Assembly (NCBI RefSeq): GCF_013282745.1 | Contig: NZ_CP054044.1 | Coordinates: forward strand, 2,046,001-2,110,000 | Length of the DNA: 64,000 nt | From: Yersinia bercovieri ATCC 43970 | GTDB taxonomy: Bacteria; Pseudomonadota; Gammaproteobacteria; Enterobacterales; Enterobacteriaceae | Direction: 5' to 3' | Shown here: in pieces, positions 47,014-56,190 of the stretch | How positions within the stretch are numbered: position 1 is the stretch's first letter | Layout of the letters: the number at the start of each line of letters is the position of its first letter | Notes under the pieces: generated by a model | What the model was told of the DNA's origin: nothing | Database searches by the model: none | What the model saw: only the letters and a program-made list of their open reading frames with translations | Translations under genes and position numbers: made by a program

Positions 47014-47601
47014 ATGAATACATTACGTATAGGTTTAGTCTCTGTCTCTGATCGGGCGTCGAGCGGGGTTTATCAGGATAAAGGCATTCCGGCGCTGGAA
47101 GAGTGGCTGGCAAGTGCGTTAACCACCCCCTTTGAAATAGAAACGCGCCTTATTCCTGATGAGCAAACACTGATTGAACAAACATTGTGTGAGTTGGTCG
47201 ATGAAATGGGCTGCCATTTGGTGTTGACCACCGGTGGAACTGGCCCGGCAAGGCGCGATGTTACCCCTGATGCCACTCTGGCTATCGCCGATCGGCAGAT
47301 GCCAGGTTTTGGCGAGCAAATGCGTCAAATCAGCCTCCATTTTGTTCCTACCGCTATTTTATCCCGTCAGGTAGGGGTTATCCGCAAGCAAGCACTGATC
47401 ATCAACTTACCGGGGCAGCCTAAATCGATTAAAGAGACGCTGGAAGGGGTGAAAGATGCGCAATCTAACGTTATGGTCGCCGGTATTTTTGCCAGCGTAC
47501 CTTATTGCATTCAATTACTGGACGGGCCTTATATCGAAACGAACAGCGCAGTAGTAGCAGCTTTTCGTCCTAAGAGTGCCATAATTGAAATAAAAAGCTA
47601 A
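47014..47601 (+). CDS. mog: Molybdopterin adenylyltransferase MogA
   Basis: 195-residue MoaB/Mog-fold protein that adenylylates molybdopterin before molybdate insertion. Conserved LTTGGTGPARRDVTPDAT (near residue 70) and INLPGQPKSIKETL motifs are seen. The ATG at 47014 is preceded by GAGGTAATCGC. In E. coli satP follows mog; here an MFS transporter and a crystallin-like locus lie between. Confidence 0.95.
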   Translation: MNTLRIGLVSVSDRASSGVYQDKGIPALEEWLASALTTPFEIETRLIPDEQTLIEQTLCELVDEMGCHLVLTTGGTGPARRDVTPDATLAIADRQMPGFGEQMRQISLHFVPTAILSRQVGVIRKQALIINLPGQPKSIKETLEGVKDAQSNVMVAGIFASVPYCIQLLDGPYIETNSAVVAAFRPKSAIIEIKS

Positions 47602-47729
47602 ATTGAAAGTTTCTACAGCATTAGATGTCATTATACGAGTGTGGGGAATTTTGTACGGTATAGTCATGTTTACTTTACAAAAAGATGAAAATATTTTTCT
47701 TCCCCAACTCTGGTTTACTACGGTGTCAT

Positions 47730-49094
47730 ATGTCTCAAGAACACAACTCATCTCAAAGCGACTTTTCCCAACATGATGCTGGCCCGCAGCAGCATCATAA
47801 TCGTCGATTAAATAAGCAAGATTATAAAACGCTGACACTGGCTGCATTAGGCGGGGCGTTAGAATTTTATGATTTTATTATTTTTGTCTTTTTTGCCGCG
47901 GTAATTGGTGACCTCTTCTTCCCGACGGATATGCCTGAATGGCTGCGTCAGGTGCAGACATTCGGTATTTTTGCCGCCGGTTATCTGGCTCGTCCGCTGG
48001 GCGGCATCATCATGGCGCATTTTGGCGACTTGGTTGGCCGTAAGAAGATGTTTACCCTCAGTATTCTATTGATGGCACTGCCAACGCTGGCGATCGGTAT
48101 GCTGCCGACTTACGCCTCTATCGGCATCGCGGCACCACTGCTACTGCTCCTTATGCGCGTGTTGCAAGGTGCGGCGATTGGTGGTGAAGTCCCCGGGGCA
48201 TGGGTCTTTGTGGCTGAACATGTGCCACGCCGACGTATTGGGATTGCCTGTGGCACCTTAACTGCTGGTTTAACGGCGGGGATTTTGCTGGGGTCGCTGG
48301 TTGCAACGGCAATGAATACCTCGTTGAGTCATCAGGCTATTCTGGATGGCGGCTGGCGTGTGCCGTTCTTCCTGGGTGGGATTTTTGGTCTGTTCGCCAT
48401 GTATCTGCGCCGCTGGTTACAAGAGACACCTATCTTTAAAGAGATGCAGGCACGTAAAGCCTTGGCTGAAGAGTTGCCACTGAAATCTGTGGTGGTCAAT
48501 TACAAAAAAGAGGTGGTCGTTTCGATGCTGCTCACCTGGCTACTTTCTGCCGGTATTGTGGTGGTTATCCTGATGACGCCAACTTATTTACAGAAACAGT
48601 TTGGTGTATTACCCGCGCTGGCACTGCAGGCGAACAGTTTAGCAATTGTTGCGCTAGTTTGTGGCTGCGTGATTGCAGGCCTGGCTATTGATCGTTTCGG
48701 TGCCAGTAAAACCTTTATTGTCGGCAGCTTGATGTTAGCGCTATCGACATGGTCGTTCTACCACACCAATTTGACTGATCCGACTCAACTGTTTACCCAT
48801 TATATGATGGCGGGTTTCTGTGTCGGAATTGTTGGGGCGGTACCCTATGTGATGGTGCGCGCTTTCCCGGCAGAGGTTCGCTTCACTGGTATTTCATTCT
48901 CTTATAATGTGGCTTACGCCATATTTGGCGGCCTGACACCTATTTTAGTGACCCTATTAATGAAGGTAACCCCTATGGCGCCAGCATATTATATGCTGCT
49001 GCTCTCGCTGGTAGGCTTGTTGTTAGGAGTTTATCTACGTAATGATATTAACAGTGAAGTGAAAATCAATATGGCCAAGAAGGTGATGAGCTGA
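47730..49094 (+). CDS. MFS metabolite:H+ symporter
   Basis: 454-residue major-facilitator transporter of the metabolite:proton symporter family (relatives carry citrate, dicarboxylates, betaine or shikimate). A hydrophilic His/Gln/Ser-rich N-terminus precedes the first helix with LGGALEFYDFIIF; the motif GDLVGRKKMF lies between helices 2 and 3, and 12 hydrophobic segments are visible. The ATG at 47730 is preferred, since the frame is open to 47685 with no better ribosome site. The substrate cannot be inferred. Closed by a strong terminator. Confidence 0.85.
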   Translation: MSQEHNSSQSDFSQHDAGPQQHHNRRLNKQDYKTLTLAALGGALEFYDFIIFVFFAAVIGDLFFPTDMPEWLRQVQTFGIFAAGYLARPLGGIIMAHFGDLVGRKKMFTLSILLMALPTLAIGMLPTYASIGIAAPLLLLLMRVLQGAAIGGEVPGAWVFVAEHVPRRRIGIACGTLTAGLTAGILLGSLVATAMNTSLSHQAILDGGWRVPFFLGGIFGLFAMYLRRWLQETPIFKEMQARKALAEELPLKSVVVNYKKEVVVSMLLTWLLSAGIVVVILMTPTYLQKQFGVLPALALQANSLAIVALVCGCVIAGLAIDRFGASKTFIVGSLMLALSTWSFYHTNLTDPTQLFTHYMMAGFCVGIVGAVPYVMVRAFPAEVRFTGISFSYNVAYAIFGGLTPILVTLLMKVTPMAPAYYMLLLSLVGLLLGVYLRNDINSEVKINMAKKVMS

Positions 49095-49131
49095 CCCACT
49101 CCTCATCAATTAAAGCCAACTCAGTTTGAAG

Positions 49132-49171
49132 AATAGCCCATAATGCGTGATAAATTTATGGGCTATTTTTT
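49132..49171 (+). terminator. Terminator after the MFS gene
   Basis: AATAGCCCATAA (49132-49143) and TTATGGGCTATT (49156-49167) form a 12-bp perfect stem over a 12-base loop, followed by more T residues. Confidence 0.9.
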
Positions 49172-49183
49172 CAGCTAAGTCAG

Positions 49184-51052
49184 TTAGAATTCTGATTTAA
49201 AGTTAAACCCGACCTTTTGTTTGACGCGAGCTGAGGGTTGGGAGATGACTTCAGAAAATAGTGTGCTGGCCCCGCGCTGCTGTAAATATCGCGCTAATTC
49301 GTTTACGGCGGCGGTTCCCGCCCCTCTTACGGTTCCTTCACTATGTGGTGTTAACACATACTCCGGTTGTGTTGCAGAGGCAACCAGTTCGACTTGTTTT
49401 CTATCATTGAAACAATCGGCCAGAACAATGGCGATAATCTCTCCCCGATATTTGACGACAACATAAATTTCACCAGGACGCTTAATGATCAATCTGCGGT
49501 GAATAATCCCAGTGACAATATGTCCGGCATGAAGGGTCTTGCTTAATGCTACAGTTGCATCGGAATCAGCATCGAGATCAACAACATGAGTACCTTGATA
49601 TCGTTGGCCCCATTGTTCAATAGTTTTGGTAAGTTCATCCCGCAAAGCTCGATTATTTTCAATTTCAGCATCGGATAATTTCTCTGCTTCTTCAGCTGTG
49701 GGGGTAGTTATTATTTCTATTTCAAAATTTGACTCAGGTTGTGCGACTAACTCACCATGTTGAATAACCATAGGCGTTGTTGGTTTGTATACATATGTTT
49801 CTAGCAGCAACTCATAAACACCCAGAGGTAGCTGTTCTACATGGACTGGCATATCATCGGTTGAGTAATAGAAGCCAAAGGCCAAATAACTTAATTGAGC
49901 ATAATCAAATGCAGTCTTTATATCACTAAGGGCATTCCCGGTACTTCTATCTGCGAGTTTGTCTCTTATCGCTTTACTGAATCGTTGTTCTATTTCTGCA
50001 TCTTCTACTACCGCACCTGTACTCCCTGTTTTTATAATTGAGTTTATGATTTTGCTAAAATACTCGGAATTCCAGGTTCGTAGATCGTTGCCAAATAACA
50101 GAGTAAAATCAGTCATGATCTCTAGCGTCCAATCAATACAAGGGGGCCTTATTTGGCGGGATGAACGTGGGTTCATTAGTAAATAGATCGAAGTCATACA
50201 GGTTTTTGCTGCAGCGGGTAGACTCAATGATTGATGATGATTTGTGCTATCGATGTAACTTAGCATCATATAATTTTCAGTGGGTCCATTATCACCTCTC
50301 TCTTTTGATATTTCTTTTGTTGATAAATTTTTCTTGAGTGGTCGACTATCTCCGGCAATATGCAATGTTTTCTCTTTTGTATTACTACGAAAATACTCTT
50401 CGGAACTGAAGATGATTTGATCAAGTTGTTGACATGAACCTTGAGTAATATAGTTATAGATATTGAGGAATGGAGTGAATGAACATATTATTTTACTTGT
50501 TTCAGATAAATCCCTTTTTTCCCAATGTTGCTCACCAGTGTCGGCAGTCAGTATAGATCTATCTAATATCAACGGGCTGTTACTATTATAGTTATAATTC
50601 TCGATAATTATTCTTGGCTCTATACCAGCAGGTTCTTGCCACTTAAATGAGATAATAGGTGATATATCAACCAACTGCTCTTTTAATGTCTTAATATATT
50701 GAAATTGTACTATGCCATTACTTGGTTGTATAATAAAAGCAAGTTCATCCGAATATTCTTGATATTCAAAAATAAATTCATTAAGCATATAAAGATCAGA
50801 AAAAACAATACCTTTTTCAGTTACGTTAATGTTTGGCCCATTGATTAAGTTAATACTATAGCCATCACCCTGCATTAGAGTCTTATTTTTAAAAACGAGT
50901 AGAATTTGCTTGTTAATTAATCGTTTGTCATACCAGTGCTGACCGAATGATTCAGGTATTTTTATTTCGTATGCATCTAATATAAGACAATTTTGATTAC
51001 AGTTGAGTTTTTCATTTTTTAATACTTTCATACTGCTTATCTGATTATCCAT
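49184..51052 (-). CDS. Downstream part of a split crystallin-domain secreted protein
   Basis: 622-codon frame. Its first residues, MDNQISSMKV, are the end of a beta/gamma-crystallin Greek key (DNQISS is the calcium-binding pattern D/N-D/N-x-x-S/T-S). The same frame reads back without a stop to the eight-T tract at 51097-51104. There is no proper ribosome site for the Met at 51052, so it is probably translated as a continuation of the 96-codon frame. The middle is unrecognised. The last about 90 residues (EIYVVVKYRGEIIAIV ... VRGAGTAAVNELARYL ... VKQKVGF) resemble a GNAT acetyltransferase fold. AT-rich in its upstream half. Possibly a toxin or effector, not proven. Confidence 0.65.
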   Translation of the reverse strand: MDNQISSMKVLKNEKLNCNQNCLILDAYEIKIPESFGQHWYDKRLINKQILLVFKNKTLMQGDGYSINLINGPNINVTEKGIVFSDLYMLNEFIFEYQEYSDELAFIIQPSNGIVQFQYIKTLKEQLVDISPIISFKWQEPAGIEPRIIIENYNYNSNSPLILDRSILTADTGEQHWEKRDLSETSKIICSFTPFLNIYNYITQGSCQQLDQIIFSSEEYFRSNTKEKTLHIAGDSRPLKKNLSTKEISKERGDNGPTENYMMLSYIDSTNHHQSLSLPAAAKTCMTSIYLLMNPRSSRQIRPPCIDWTLEIMTDFTLLFGNDLRTWNSEYFSKIINSIIKTGSTGAVVEDAEIEQRFSKAIRDKLADRSTGNALSDIKTAFDYAQLSYLAFGFYYSTDDMPVHVEQLPLGVYELLLETYVYKPTTPMVIQHGELVAQPESNFEIEIITTPTAEEAEKLSDAEIENNRALRDELTKTIEQWGQRYQGTHVVDLDADSDATVALSKTLHAGHIVTGIIHRRLIIKRPGEIYVVVKYRGEIIAIVLADCFNDRKQVELVASATQPEYVLTPHSEGTVRGAGTAAVNELARYLQQRGASTLFSEVISQPSARVKQKVGFNFKSEF

Positions 51053-51090
51053 CCCTATTGCACTTAATTCCTTAGCGCTAATGCTTTCTG

Positions 51091-51381
51091 TTACTGAAAA
51101 AAAATGGGGTTGAAGTTATCATTTTTATATATTTTAGCCATCATTCCTGATGGGATCTTTATTGATCTTATACTATCATTATCAATAAAAGGTGAAGGGT
51201 AGGCTGAATGGAATGATTTTTTATACTCAAGATATAAATCTATTTCTTGACCAGAGTGTAAACAAGTGCTCTCACCTTGATAGTCGTCTTCCATATAGAA
51301 ACAGACGCTATCATTATTTGAGTAGCCCGGTTTTGATAGTGCCAATATAATGCTAACTAACCATTTAGTTGCTGTTTTCAT
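51091..51381 (-). CDS. Secreted beta/gamma-crystallin domain, upstream part of the split gene
   Basis: 96 residues: signal peptide (about 1-21, ending GYS-NND), then VCFYMEDDYQGESTC and NDSIRSIKI, the first Greek key of a beta/gamma-crystallin (peptidase-inhibitor I36-like) domain, and the beginning of the second (AKIYKNDNFNPIFF). It stops at a TAA just after an eight-T tract. A -1 shift at the tract joins it to the 622-codon frame, completing the second key. It has a strong ribosome site AAGGGG. The pair is the most likely frameshifted or phase-variable gene in the window. Confidence 0.75.
   Translation of the reverse strand: MKTATKWLVSIILALSKPGYSNNDSVCFYMEDDYQGESTCLHSGQEIDLYLEYKKSFHSAYPSPFIDNDSIRSIKIPSGMMAKIYKNDNFNPIFFQ
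51097..51104 (-). other. Eight-T homopolymer at the frameshift point
   Basis: Eight T residues on the coding (minus) strand, read ATT-TTT-TTT-CAG-TAA. A -1 slip gives TCA-GTA-ACA and enters the downstream frame; a ninth T would do the same by mutation. The U-UUU-UUU heptamer also fits the X-XXY-YYZ pattern of programmed -1 frameshifting. Confidence 0.7.
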
Positions 51382-51598
51382 AAGTATCCCCTTAACTTCG
51401 TTAATTAGAGTTGACTTATTATTATCTAGGCTTGGGGATTATATGATATGTCGAGAAATTCACCTTATCTATTTTTCAATCATTCTTAGTGATAATATTA
51501 TGCTGTCTCTTTTGTGGTGGTATATATTAAAAAAATAGTTCTATTAAATAATATATAATTATAGCGTTAAGAGGGGATTTAATGATGAGCAGTAAAAC

Positions 51599-51633
51599 AC
51601 ACTGAATATTAGATACTCTCTAACATTCAGTGT
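51599..51633 (-). terminator. Hairpin after satP
   Basis: ACACTGAAT (51599-51607) and ATTCAGTGT (51625-51633) form the outer stem, with TAGA/TCTA continuing inside. It lies 32 bp past the satP stop; on the minus strand GTTTTAC follows. Confidence 0.6.
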
Positions 51634-51664
51634 TACTAAATATAAATTTTAGTTTATGCGGAAA

Positions 51665-52258
51665 TTAAGCCACAGGTTGCAGCTGTAAACTTTGGCTTGG
51701 TTCGCCAATTGGCAGCACAGTACGACCATATTGTTCGTTCAGCACTTCAGCCATGGCCAGATAAATTGCACTGGCACCGCAAATAATCCCTTCGAAGCCA
51801 GCAAAGACCAGCAATGAATGGTTACCGGTGAAATTGCCCACGGCCAGTAGCGCAAATAGCAGTGTCAGACTGCCGAAAACAAACTGCAAGGCGCGGTTAG
51901 CAGGTAAGGTGCCGAAGAACATAAATAGTGTAAAGATGCCCCACAGACCTAAATAAACGCCGAGGAATTGTGCATCAGTTGCCTCCGCCAGACCCATTTT
52001 AGGCAACATCAGTAAGCCAACCAGACTCAGCCAGAATGCGCCATATGAGGTAAAGGCGGTTGCGGCAAAGGTATTCCCCTTTTTGTACTCCAACAAACCG
52101 GCCAAAATTTGTGCCAGACCGCCGTAAAAAATCCCCATACTCAGAATGACAGAGGTCAGGGGAAAGAAGCCTGCGTTGTGCAGGTTAAGCAAGACGGTAG
52201 TCATCCCAAAGCCCATTAGGCCTAATGGGCCAGGATTCGCCAACTTGGTGGTGTTCAT
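51665..52258 (-). CDS. satP: Succinate-acetate/proton symporter SatP
   Basis: 197-residue inner-membrane protein of the GPR1/FUN34/YaaH family with six hydrophobic segments and the N-terminal signature [14 protein letters not shown]. It takes up acetate and succinate with protons (E. coli YaaH/SatP). The C-terminal [20 protein letters not shown] is cytoplasmic. Order mog-satP-dnaK follows E. coli apart from the inserted segment at 47.6-51.4 kb. Confidence 0.93.
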   Translation of the reverse strand: MNTTKLANPGPLGLMGFGMTTVLLNLHNAGFFPLTSVILSMGIFYGGLAQILAGLLEYKKGNTFAATAFTSYGAFWLSLVGLLMLPKMGLAEATDAQFLGVYLGLWGIFTLFMFFGTLPANRALQFVFGSLTLLFALLAVGNFTGNHSLLVFAGFEGIICGASAIYLAMAEVLNEQYGRTVLPIGEPSQSLQLQPVA

Positions 52259-52339
52259 AAGTCCTCTGCAAATTTGGTATAATTATTTAAATAAATATAA
52301 AGCGCCTGAATGACCAAAAAGTGGCCTATTCCGTCAGTG

Positions 52340-52365
52340 CGCGCGGCATCATAATGATCCGCGCG
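52340..52365. other. GC-rich palindrome between satP and dnaK
   Basis: CGCGCGG, ATCAT, then ATGAT and CCGCGCG form a 12-bp stem with one bulged base, about 55 bp upstream of the sigma-32 -35 element of dnaK. It may be an operator or structural element of the satP promoter region. Confidence 0.45.
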
Positions 52366-52419
52366 GTAGGAAACAATGATCTCGAGGGTGATAAAAAGTA
52401 ATTTTTTTTCATCTCCCCC

Positions 52420-52445
52420 CTTGATGCTGCGTTTCCTGGCCCCAT
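52420..52445 (+). promoter_or_regulatory. Sigma-32 (heat-shock) promoter of dnaKJ
   Basis: CTTGAT (52420-52425, inside CCCCCTTGATG) and CCCCAT (52440-52445) are separated by 14 bp, matching the RpoH consensus CTTGAA-N13-15-CCCCAT and the E. coli dnaK P1 promoter. It gives a leader of about 160 nt. Confidence 0.9.
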
Positions 52446-52614
52446 CTTATTCCCAACCGCAGGAGCTAATCGTGGATCAGCGGAGACATGCATCAACAGA
52501 ACGTTGGGCGTGAAAACATTGATTAAGAAAATACGGGCAGTTGAAAATAAGCAATCCGCCCACATATAGATTAGTAACTTGACCGAATATGACTTTTTAG
52601 TGGAGGCGTTTTAG

Positions 52615-54528
52615 ATGGGTAAAATTATTGGTATCGACTTGGGTACTACCAACTCTTGTGTAGCTATTATGGATGGTACAAAAGCGCGTGTGCTGGAGAA
52701 CAGCGAAGGCGACCGTACTACACCTTCTATCATCGCTTATACCCAAGATGGTGAAATTCTGGTTGGTCAACCTGCTAAACGTCAGGCTATCACTAACCCA
52801 CAAAATACACTGTTTGCTATCAAACGTTTGATTGGCCGTCGTTTCCAGGATGAAGAAGCACAGCGCGATAAAGATATCATGCCGTACAAAATCGTGGCAG
52901 CTGACAATGGTGATGCCTGGATTGAAGTTAAAGGCCAGAAAGTTGCACCACCGCAGATCTCTGCTGAAGTGCTGAAAAAAATGAAGAAAACAGCTGAAGA
53001 TTTTCTGGGCGAACCAGTCACTGAAGCTGTTATCACTGTACCGGCGTACTTCAACGATGCTCAGCGTCAGGCAACGAAAGATGCGGGCCGTATCGCAGGT
53101 CTGGAAGTAAAACGTATCATCAACGAACCGACTGCTGCGGCTCTGGCCTACGGTCTGGACAAAGAGATGGGTAACCGCACTATCGCGGTTTATGACCTCG
53201 GTGGTGGTACTTTCGATATCTCTATTATCGAAATCGATGACGTTGATGGCGAAAAAACCTTCGAAGTTCTGGCAACCAACGGTGATACCCATTTGGGGGG
53301 TGAAGACTTCGATAGCCGCTTGATCAACTATTTGGTTGATGAATTCAAGAAAGACCAAGGTATGGATCTGCGTACTGATCCACTGGCAATGCAGCGCCTG
53401 AAAGAAGCCGCTGAAAAAGCAAAAATTGAGCTATCTTCAGCTCAACAGACCGACGTCAACCTGCCGTACATCACGGCTGATGGTAGCGGTCCAAAACATA
53501 TGAACATCAAAGTGACCCGCGCTAAATTGGAGTCACTGGTAGAAGATCTGGTCAACCGTTCTATTGAACCACTGAAAGTGGCTCTGCAGGATGCTGGCTT
53601 GTCTGTTTCCGATATTCAGGATGTTATCCTGGTGGGTGGTCAGACTCGTATGCCAATGGTTCAGAAGAAAGTAGCTGATTTCTTCGGTAAAGAACCACGT
53701 AAAGACGTGAACCCAGATGAAGCTGTAGCGATTGGTGCGGCAGTGCAGGGTGGTGTTCTGTCTGGTGAAGTGAAAGACGTTCTGTTGTTGGACGTGACTC
53801 CACTGTCACTGGGTATTGAAACTATGGGTGGTGTCATGACACCGCTTATTACCAAAAACACCACCATCCCAACTAAGCACAGCCAGGTGTTCTCTACTGC
53901 AGAAGATAACCAGTCTGCGGTAACCATCCATGTGCTACAGGGTGAACGTAAACGTGCTCAGGATAACAAATCTCTGGGTCAGTTCAATCTGGATGGTATT
54001 CAGGCGGCACCGCGTGGTATGGCGCAAATCGAAGTGACCTTCGATATCGACGCCGATGGTATTTTACATGTGTCTGCGAAAGACAAAAATACCGGTCGCG
54101 AGCAGAAGATCACCATCAAGGCATCCTCTGGTCTGAATGAGGAAGAGATCCAGAAAATGGTACGGGATGCGGAAGCTAACGCCGAAGCTGACCGTAAGTT
54201 TGAAGAGCTGGTACAGACCCGCAACCAGGCTGACCATCTGATTCACGGTACACGTAAACAGTTGGAAGAAGCCGGTGATAAACTGCCAGCAGAAGACAAA
54301 ACAACCATTGAAGATGCTTTGAAAGCGCTGGAAGCGGCTCTGAAAAGTGAAGACAAAGCTGAAATTGAAGCAAAAACTCAGGCTCTGGTGCAGGTTTCTG
54401 GCAAATTGCTGGAGATGGCTCAGCAGCAGCAAGCTGCCGCAGGCGGTGATGCTGGCGGCGATACCAGTGCCAAGAAAGAAGACGACGTTGTAGACGCCGA
54501 ATTCGAAGAAGTGAAAGACAAAAAATAA
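52615..54528 (+). CDS. dnaK: Chaperone DnaK (Hsp70)
   Basis: 637-residue Hsp70: N-terminal ATPase beginning [11 protein letters not shown], with [10 protein letters not shown] and the interdomain linker [19 protein letters not shown], then the substrate-binding domain and helical lid, ending [15 protein letters not shown]. It folds and protects proteins with DnaJ and GrpE and inactivates sigma-32. The ATG at 52615 is the conserved start. A long minus-strand open frame over its 5' half is a coding shadow. Confidence 0.98.
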   Translation: MGKIIGIDLGTTNSCVAIMDGTKARVLENSEGDRTTPSIIAYTQDGEILVGQPAKRQAITNPQNTLFAIKRLIGRRFQDEEAQRDKDIMPYKIVAADNGDAWIEVKGQKVAPPQISAEVLKKMKKTAEDFLGEPVTEAVITVPAYFNDAQRQATKDAGRIAGLEVKRIINEPTAAALAYGLDKEMGNRTIAVYDLGGGTFDISIIEIDDVDGEKTFEVLATNGDTHLGGEDFDSRLINYLVDEFKKDQGMDLRTDPLAMQRLKEAAEKAKIELSSAQQTDVNLPYITADGSGPKHMNIKVTRAKLESLVEDLVNRSIEPLKVALQDAGLSVSDIQDVILVGGQTRMPMVQKKVADFFGKEPRKDVNPDEAVAIGAAVQGGVLSGEVKDVLLLDVTPLSLGIETMGGVMTPLITKNTTIPTKHSQVFSTAEDNQSAVTIHVLQGERKRAQDNKSLGQFNLDGIQAAPRGMAQIEVTFDIDADGILHVSAKDKNTGREQKITIKASSGLNEEEIQKMVRDAEANAEADRKFEELVQTRNQADHLIHGTRKQLEEAGDKLPAEDKTTIEDALKALEAALKSEDKAEIEAKTQALVQVSGKLLEMAQQQQAAAGGDAGGDTSAKKEDDVVDAEFEEVKDKK

Positions 54529-54579
54529 TCGCCCTTAAGCGGGCACAGCAGTGGTAGGCCTTACTGTTGCTGGAAACCA

Positions 54580-54611
54580 GCACGGGCGTCGAGGAAACTC
54601 TACGCCCGTGC
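54580..54611 (+). other. Hairpin between dnaK and dnaJ
   Basis: GCACGGGCGT (54580-54589) and ACGCCCGTGC (54602-54611) form a 10-bp perfect GC-rich stem over a 12-base loop, 30 bp before dnaJ. It is not followed by T residues, so it is likely an internal mRNA processing or stability element. E. coli has a small RNA (tpke11) in the same gap. Confidence 0.55.
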
Positions 54612-54640
54612 ACGCATGTTAAGGGTAGGAAAATAAGAGA

Positions 54641-55774
54641 ATGGCGAAGAGAGATTATTACGAGGTTCTGGGTGTTCAAAAGAACGCCGATGAACGTGAA
54701 ATCAAAAAGGCCTATAAACGCCTGGCAGTAAAGTATCATCCGGACCGTAATCAGGACGAGAACGATACCGGCGAAAACTTTAAGGAAGTTAAAGAAGCCT
54801 ACGAAATTCTGACCGACCCACAAAAACGCGCAGCATATGATCAGTATGGTCATGCCGCTTTCGAACAAGGTGGCATGGGCGGCGGCGGTTTCGGTGGTGG
54901 TGGCGGTGCTGATTTTAGCGATATCTTTGGTGATGTTTTCGGCGATATATTTGGTGGTGGGCGGCGTCAGCGTGCATCCCGTGGTTCGGATCTGCGCTAC
55001 AACATGGATCTGACACTGGAAGAAGCGGTACGCGGTGTAACTAAAGAGATCCGCATCCCAACGCTAAATGAGTGTGACGTTTGCCATGGTAGCGGTGCTA
55101 AACCGGGAAGCTCTCCGGTCACCTGTTCGACTTGCCGTGGTGCGGGTCAGGTGCATATGCGCCAAGGGTTCTTTACCGTACAGCAGGCATGTCCTACTTG
55201 TCATGGTAATGGCCAAATCATTAAAGATCCGTGCAACAAGTGTCATGGGCATGGTCGCGTTGAGAAATCAAAAACGCTGTCGGTCAAGATCCCGGCTGGT
55301 GTTGATACCGGTGACCGCATTCGCTTAACGGGCGAAGGTGAAGCGGGTGAGCACGGTGCACCAGCAGGCGATTTATATGTTCAGGTGCAGGTCAAAGCGC
55401 ACCCAATCTTCGAGCGCGAAGGCAACAATCTGTATTGTGAAGTGCCAATTAACTTTGCAATGGCAGCCTTGGGTGGCGAGATTGAAGTTCCAACGCTAGA
55501 TGGTCGCGTTAAGCTGAAAGTGCCTGCGGAAACCCAGACTGGCAAGCTGTTCCGTATGCGTGGCAAAGGTGTTAAATCCGTTCGTGGCGGGAGTCAAGGT
55601 GATTTGTTATGTCGCGTCGTGGTTGAAACACCAGTCCATCTGAGCGAAAAGCAGAAACAGCTACTGCGCGAACTGGAGGAGAGTTTTGTCGGCGCTGCGG
55701 GTGAGAAAAATAGCCCCCGCTCTAAAAGCTTCCTCGATGGCGTGAAAAAATTCTTTGATGATTTAACCCGTTAA
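54641..55774 (+). CDS. dnaJ: Co-chaperone DnaJ (Hsp40)
   Basis: 377 residues: J-domain with HPD (33-35), a glycine/phenylalanine-rich linker (about 75-105, [16 protein letters not shown]), a zinc-binding region with four CxxCxGxG repeats ([32 protein letters not shown]) and the C-terminal substrate-binding domain. It delivers substrates to DnaK and triggers ATP hydrolysis. It is 112 bp after dnaK and expressed from the same promoter. Confidence 0.98.
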   Translation: MAKRDYYEVLGVQKNADEREIKKAYKRLAVKYHPDRNQDENDTGENFKEVKEAYEILTDPQKRAAYDQYGHAAFEQGGMGGGGFGGGGGADFSDIFGDVFGDIFGGGRRQRASRGSDLRYNMDLTLEEAVRGVTKEIRIPTLNECDVCHGSGAKPGSSPVTCSTCRGAGQVHMRQGFFTVQQACPTCHGNGQIIKDPCNKCHGHGRVEKSKTLSVKIPAGVDTGDRIRLTGEGEAGEHGAPAGDLYVQVQVKAHPIFEREGNNLYCEVPINFAMAALGGEIEVPTLDGRVKLKVPAETQTGKLFRMRGKGVKSVRGGSQGDLLCRVVVETPVHLSEKQKQLLRELEESFVGAAGEKNSPRSKSFLDGVKKFFDDLTR

Positions 55775-55820
55775 TAAGTAGCTTAGCCTGTGAGTTATGC
55801 AGCTTAAGCCACCAACAGCA

Positions 55821-55872
55821 CAATGCCGATCAATTAAGGATAAGCCCAAAGCTCCTTAGTTGGTCGGCATTG
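55821..55872 (+). terminator. Long hairpin after dnaJ
   Basis: A 20-bp stem with two G-U pairs (55821-55840 and 55853-55872) and a 12-base loop starts 46 bp after the dnaJ stop codon. The T run is weak. It may be the end of the dnaKJ transcript or a dispersed palindromic repeat. Confidence 0.65.
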
Positions 55873-56190
55873 CGCTTTATGGCTGATTTGATGCTGAAAT
55901 CGATTCATTTAAGTTATTTGTCATGATGTGTTGCCGCATTATGGCACGCCCATCCATGCGTTTTGTGACACCCCGAACCATAGATTTTCTCTCTATCGCG
56001 AACATATATCAGCAGATACTTTGCGCTTTAGTCGCAAATTAATGTGATTGATATGGCAATCAGATCGGTAATTCCGAGTAATCTTTGCTATAAAAACGAC
56101 TTTTTACGAGCTAATAATTAGCCTAGAATTTATAGATTATTTGCCAGCCACTGTGGCTGGTTTTTCTGTCCGATGTAGGGAGTATTCATT
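55873..56190. other. Intergenic region, dnaJ / nhaA
   Basis: About 320 bp, AT-rich, ahead of nhaA. It should contain the nhaA promoters, which in E. coli respond to NhaR and Na+. No clear binding motif was identified, and no open frame is worth listing. Confidence 0.45.

Noticed and set aside
52597..53358. 253-codon minus-strand open frame over the 5' half of dnaK
   Set aside because: It is the antisense shadow of a highly biased coding sequence. It has no ribosome site and reads as low-complexity Phe/Ile/Thr-rich sequence.
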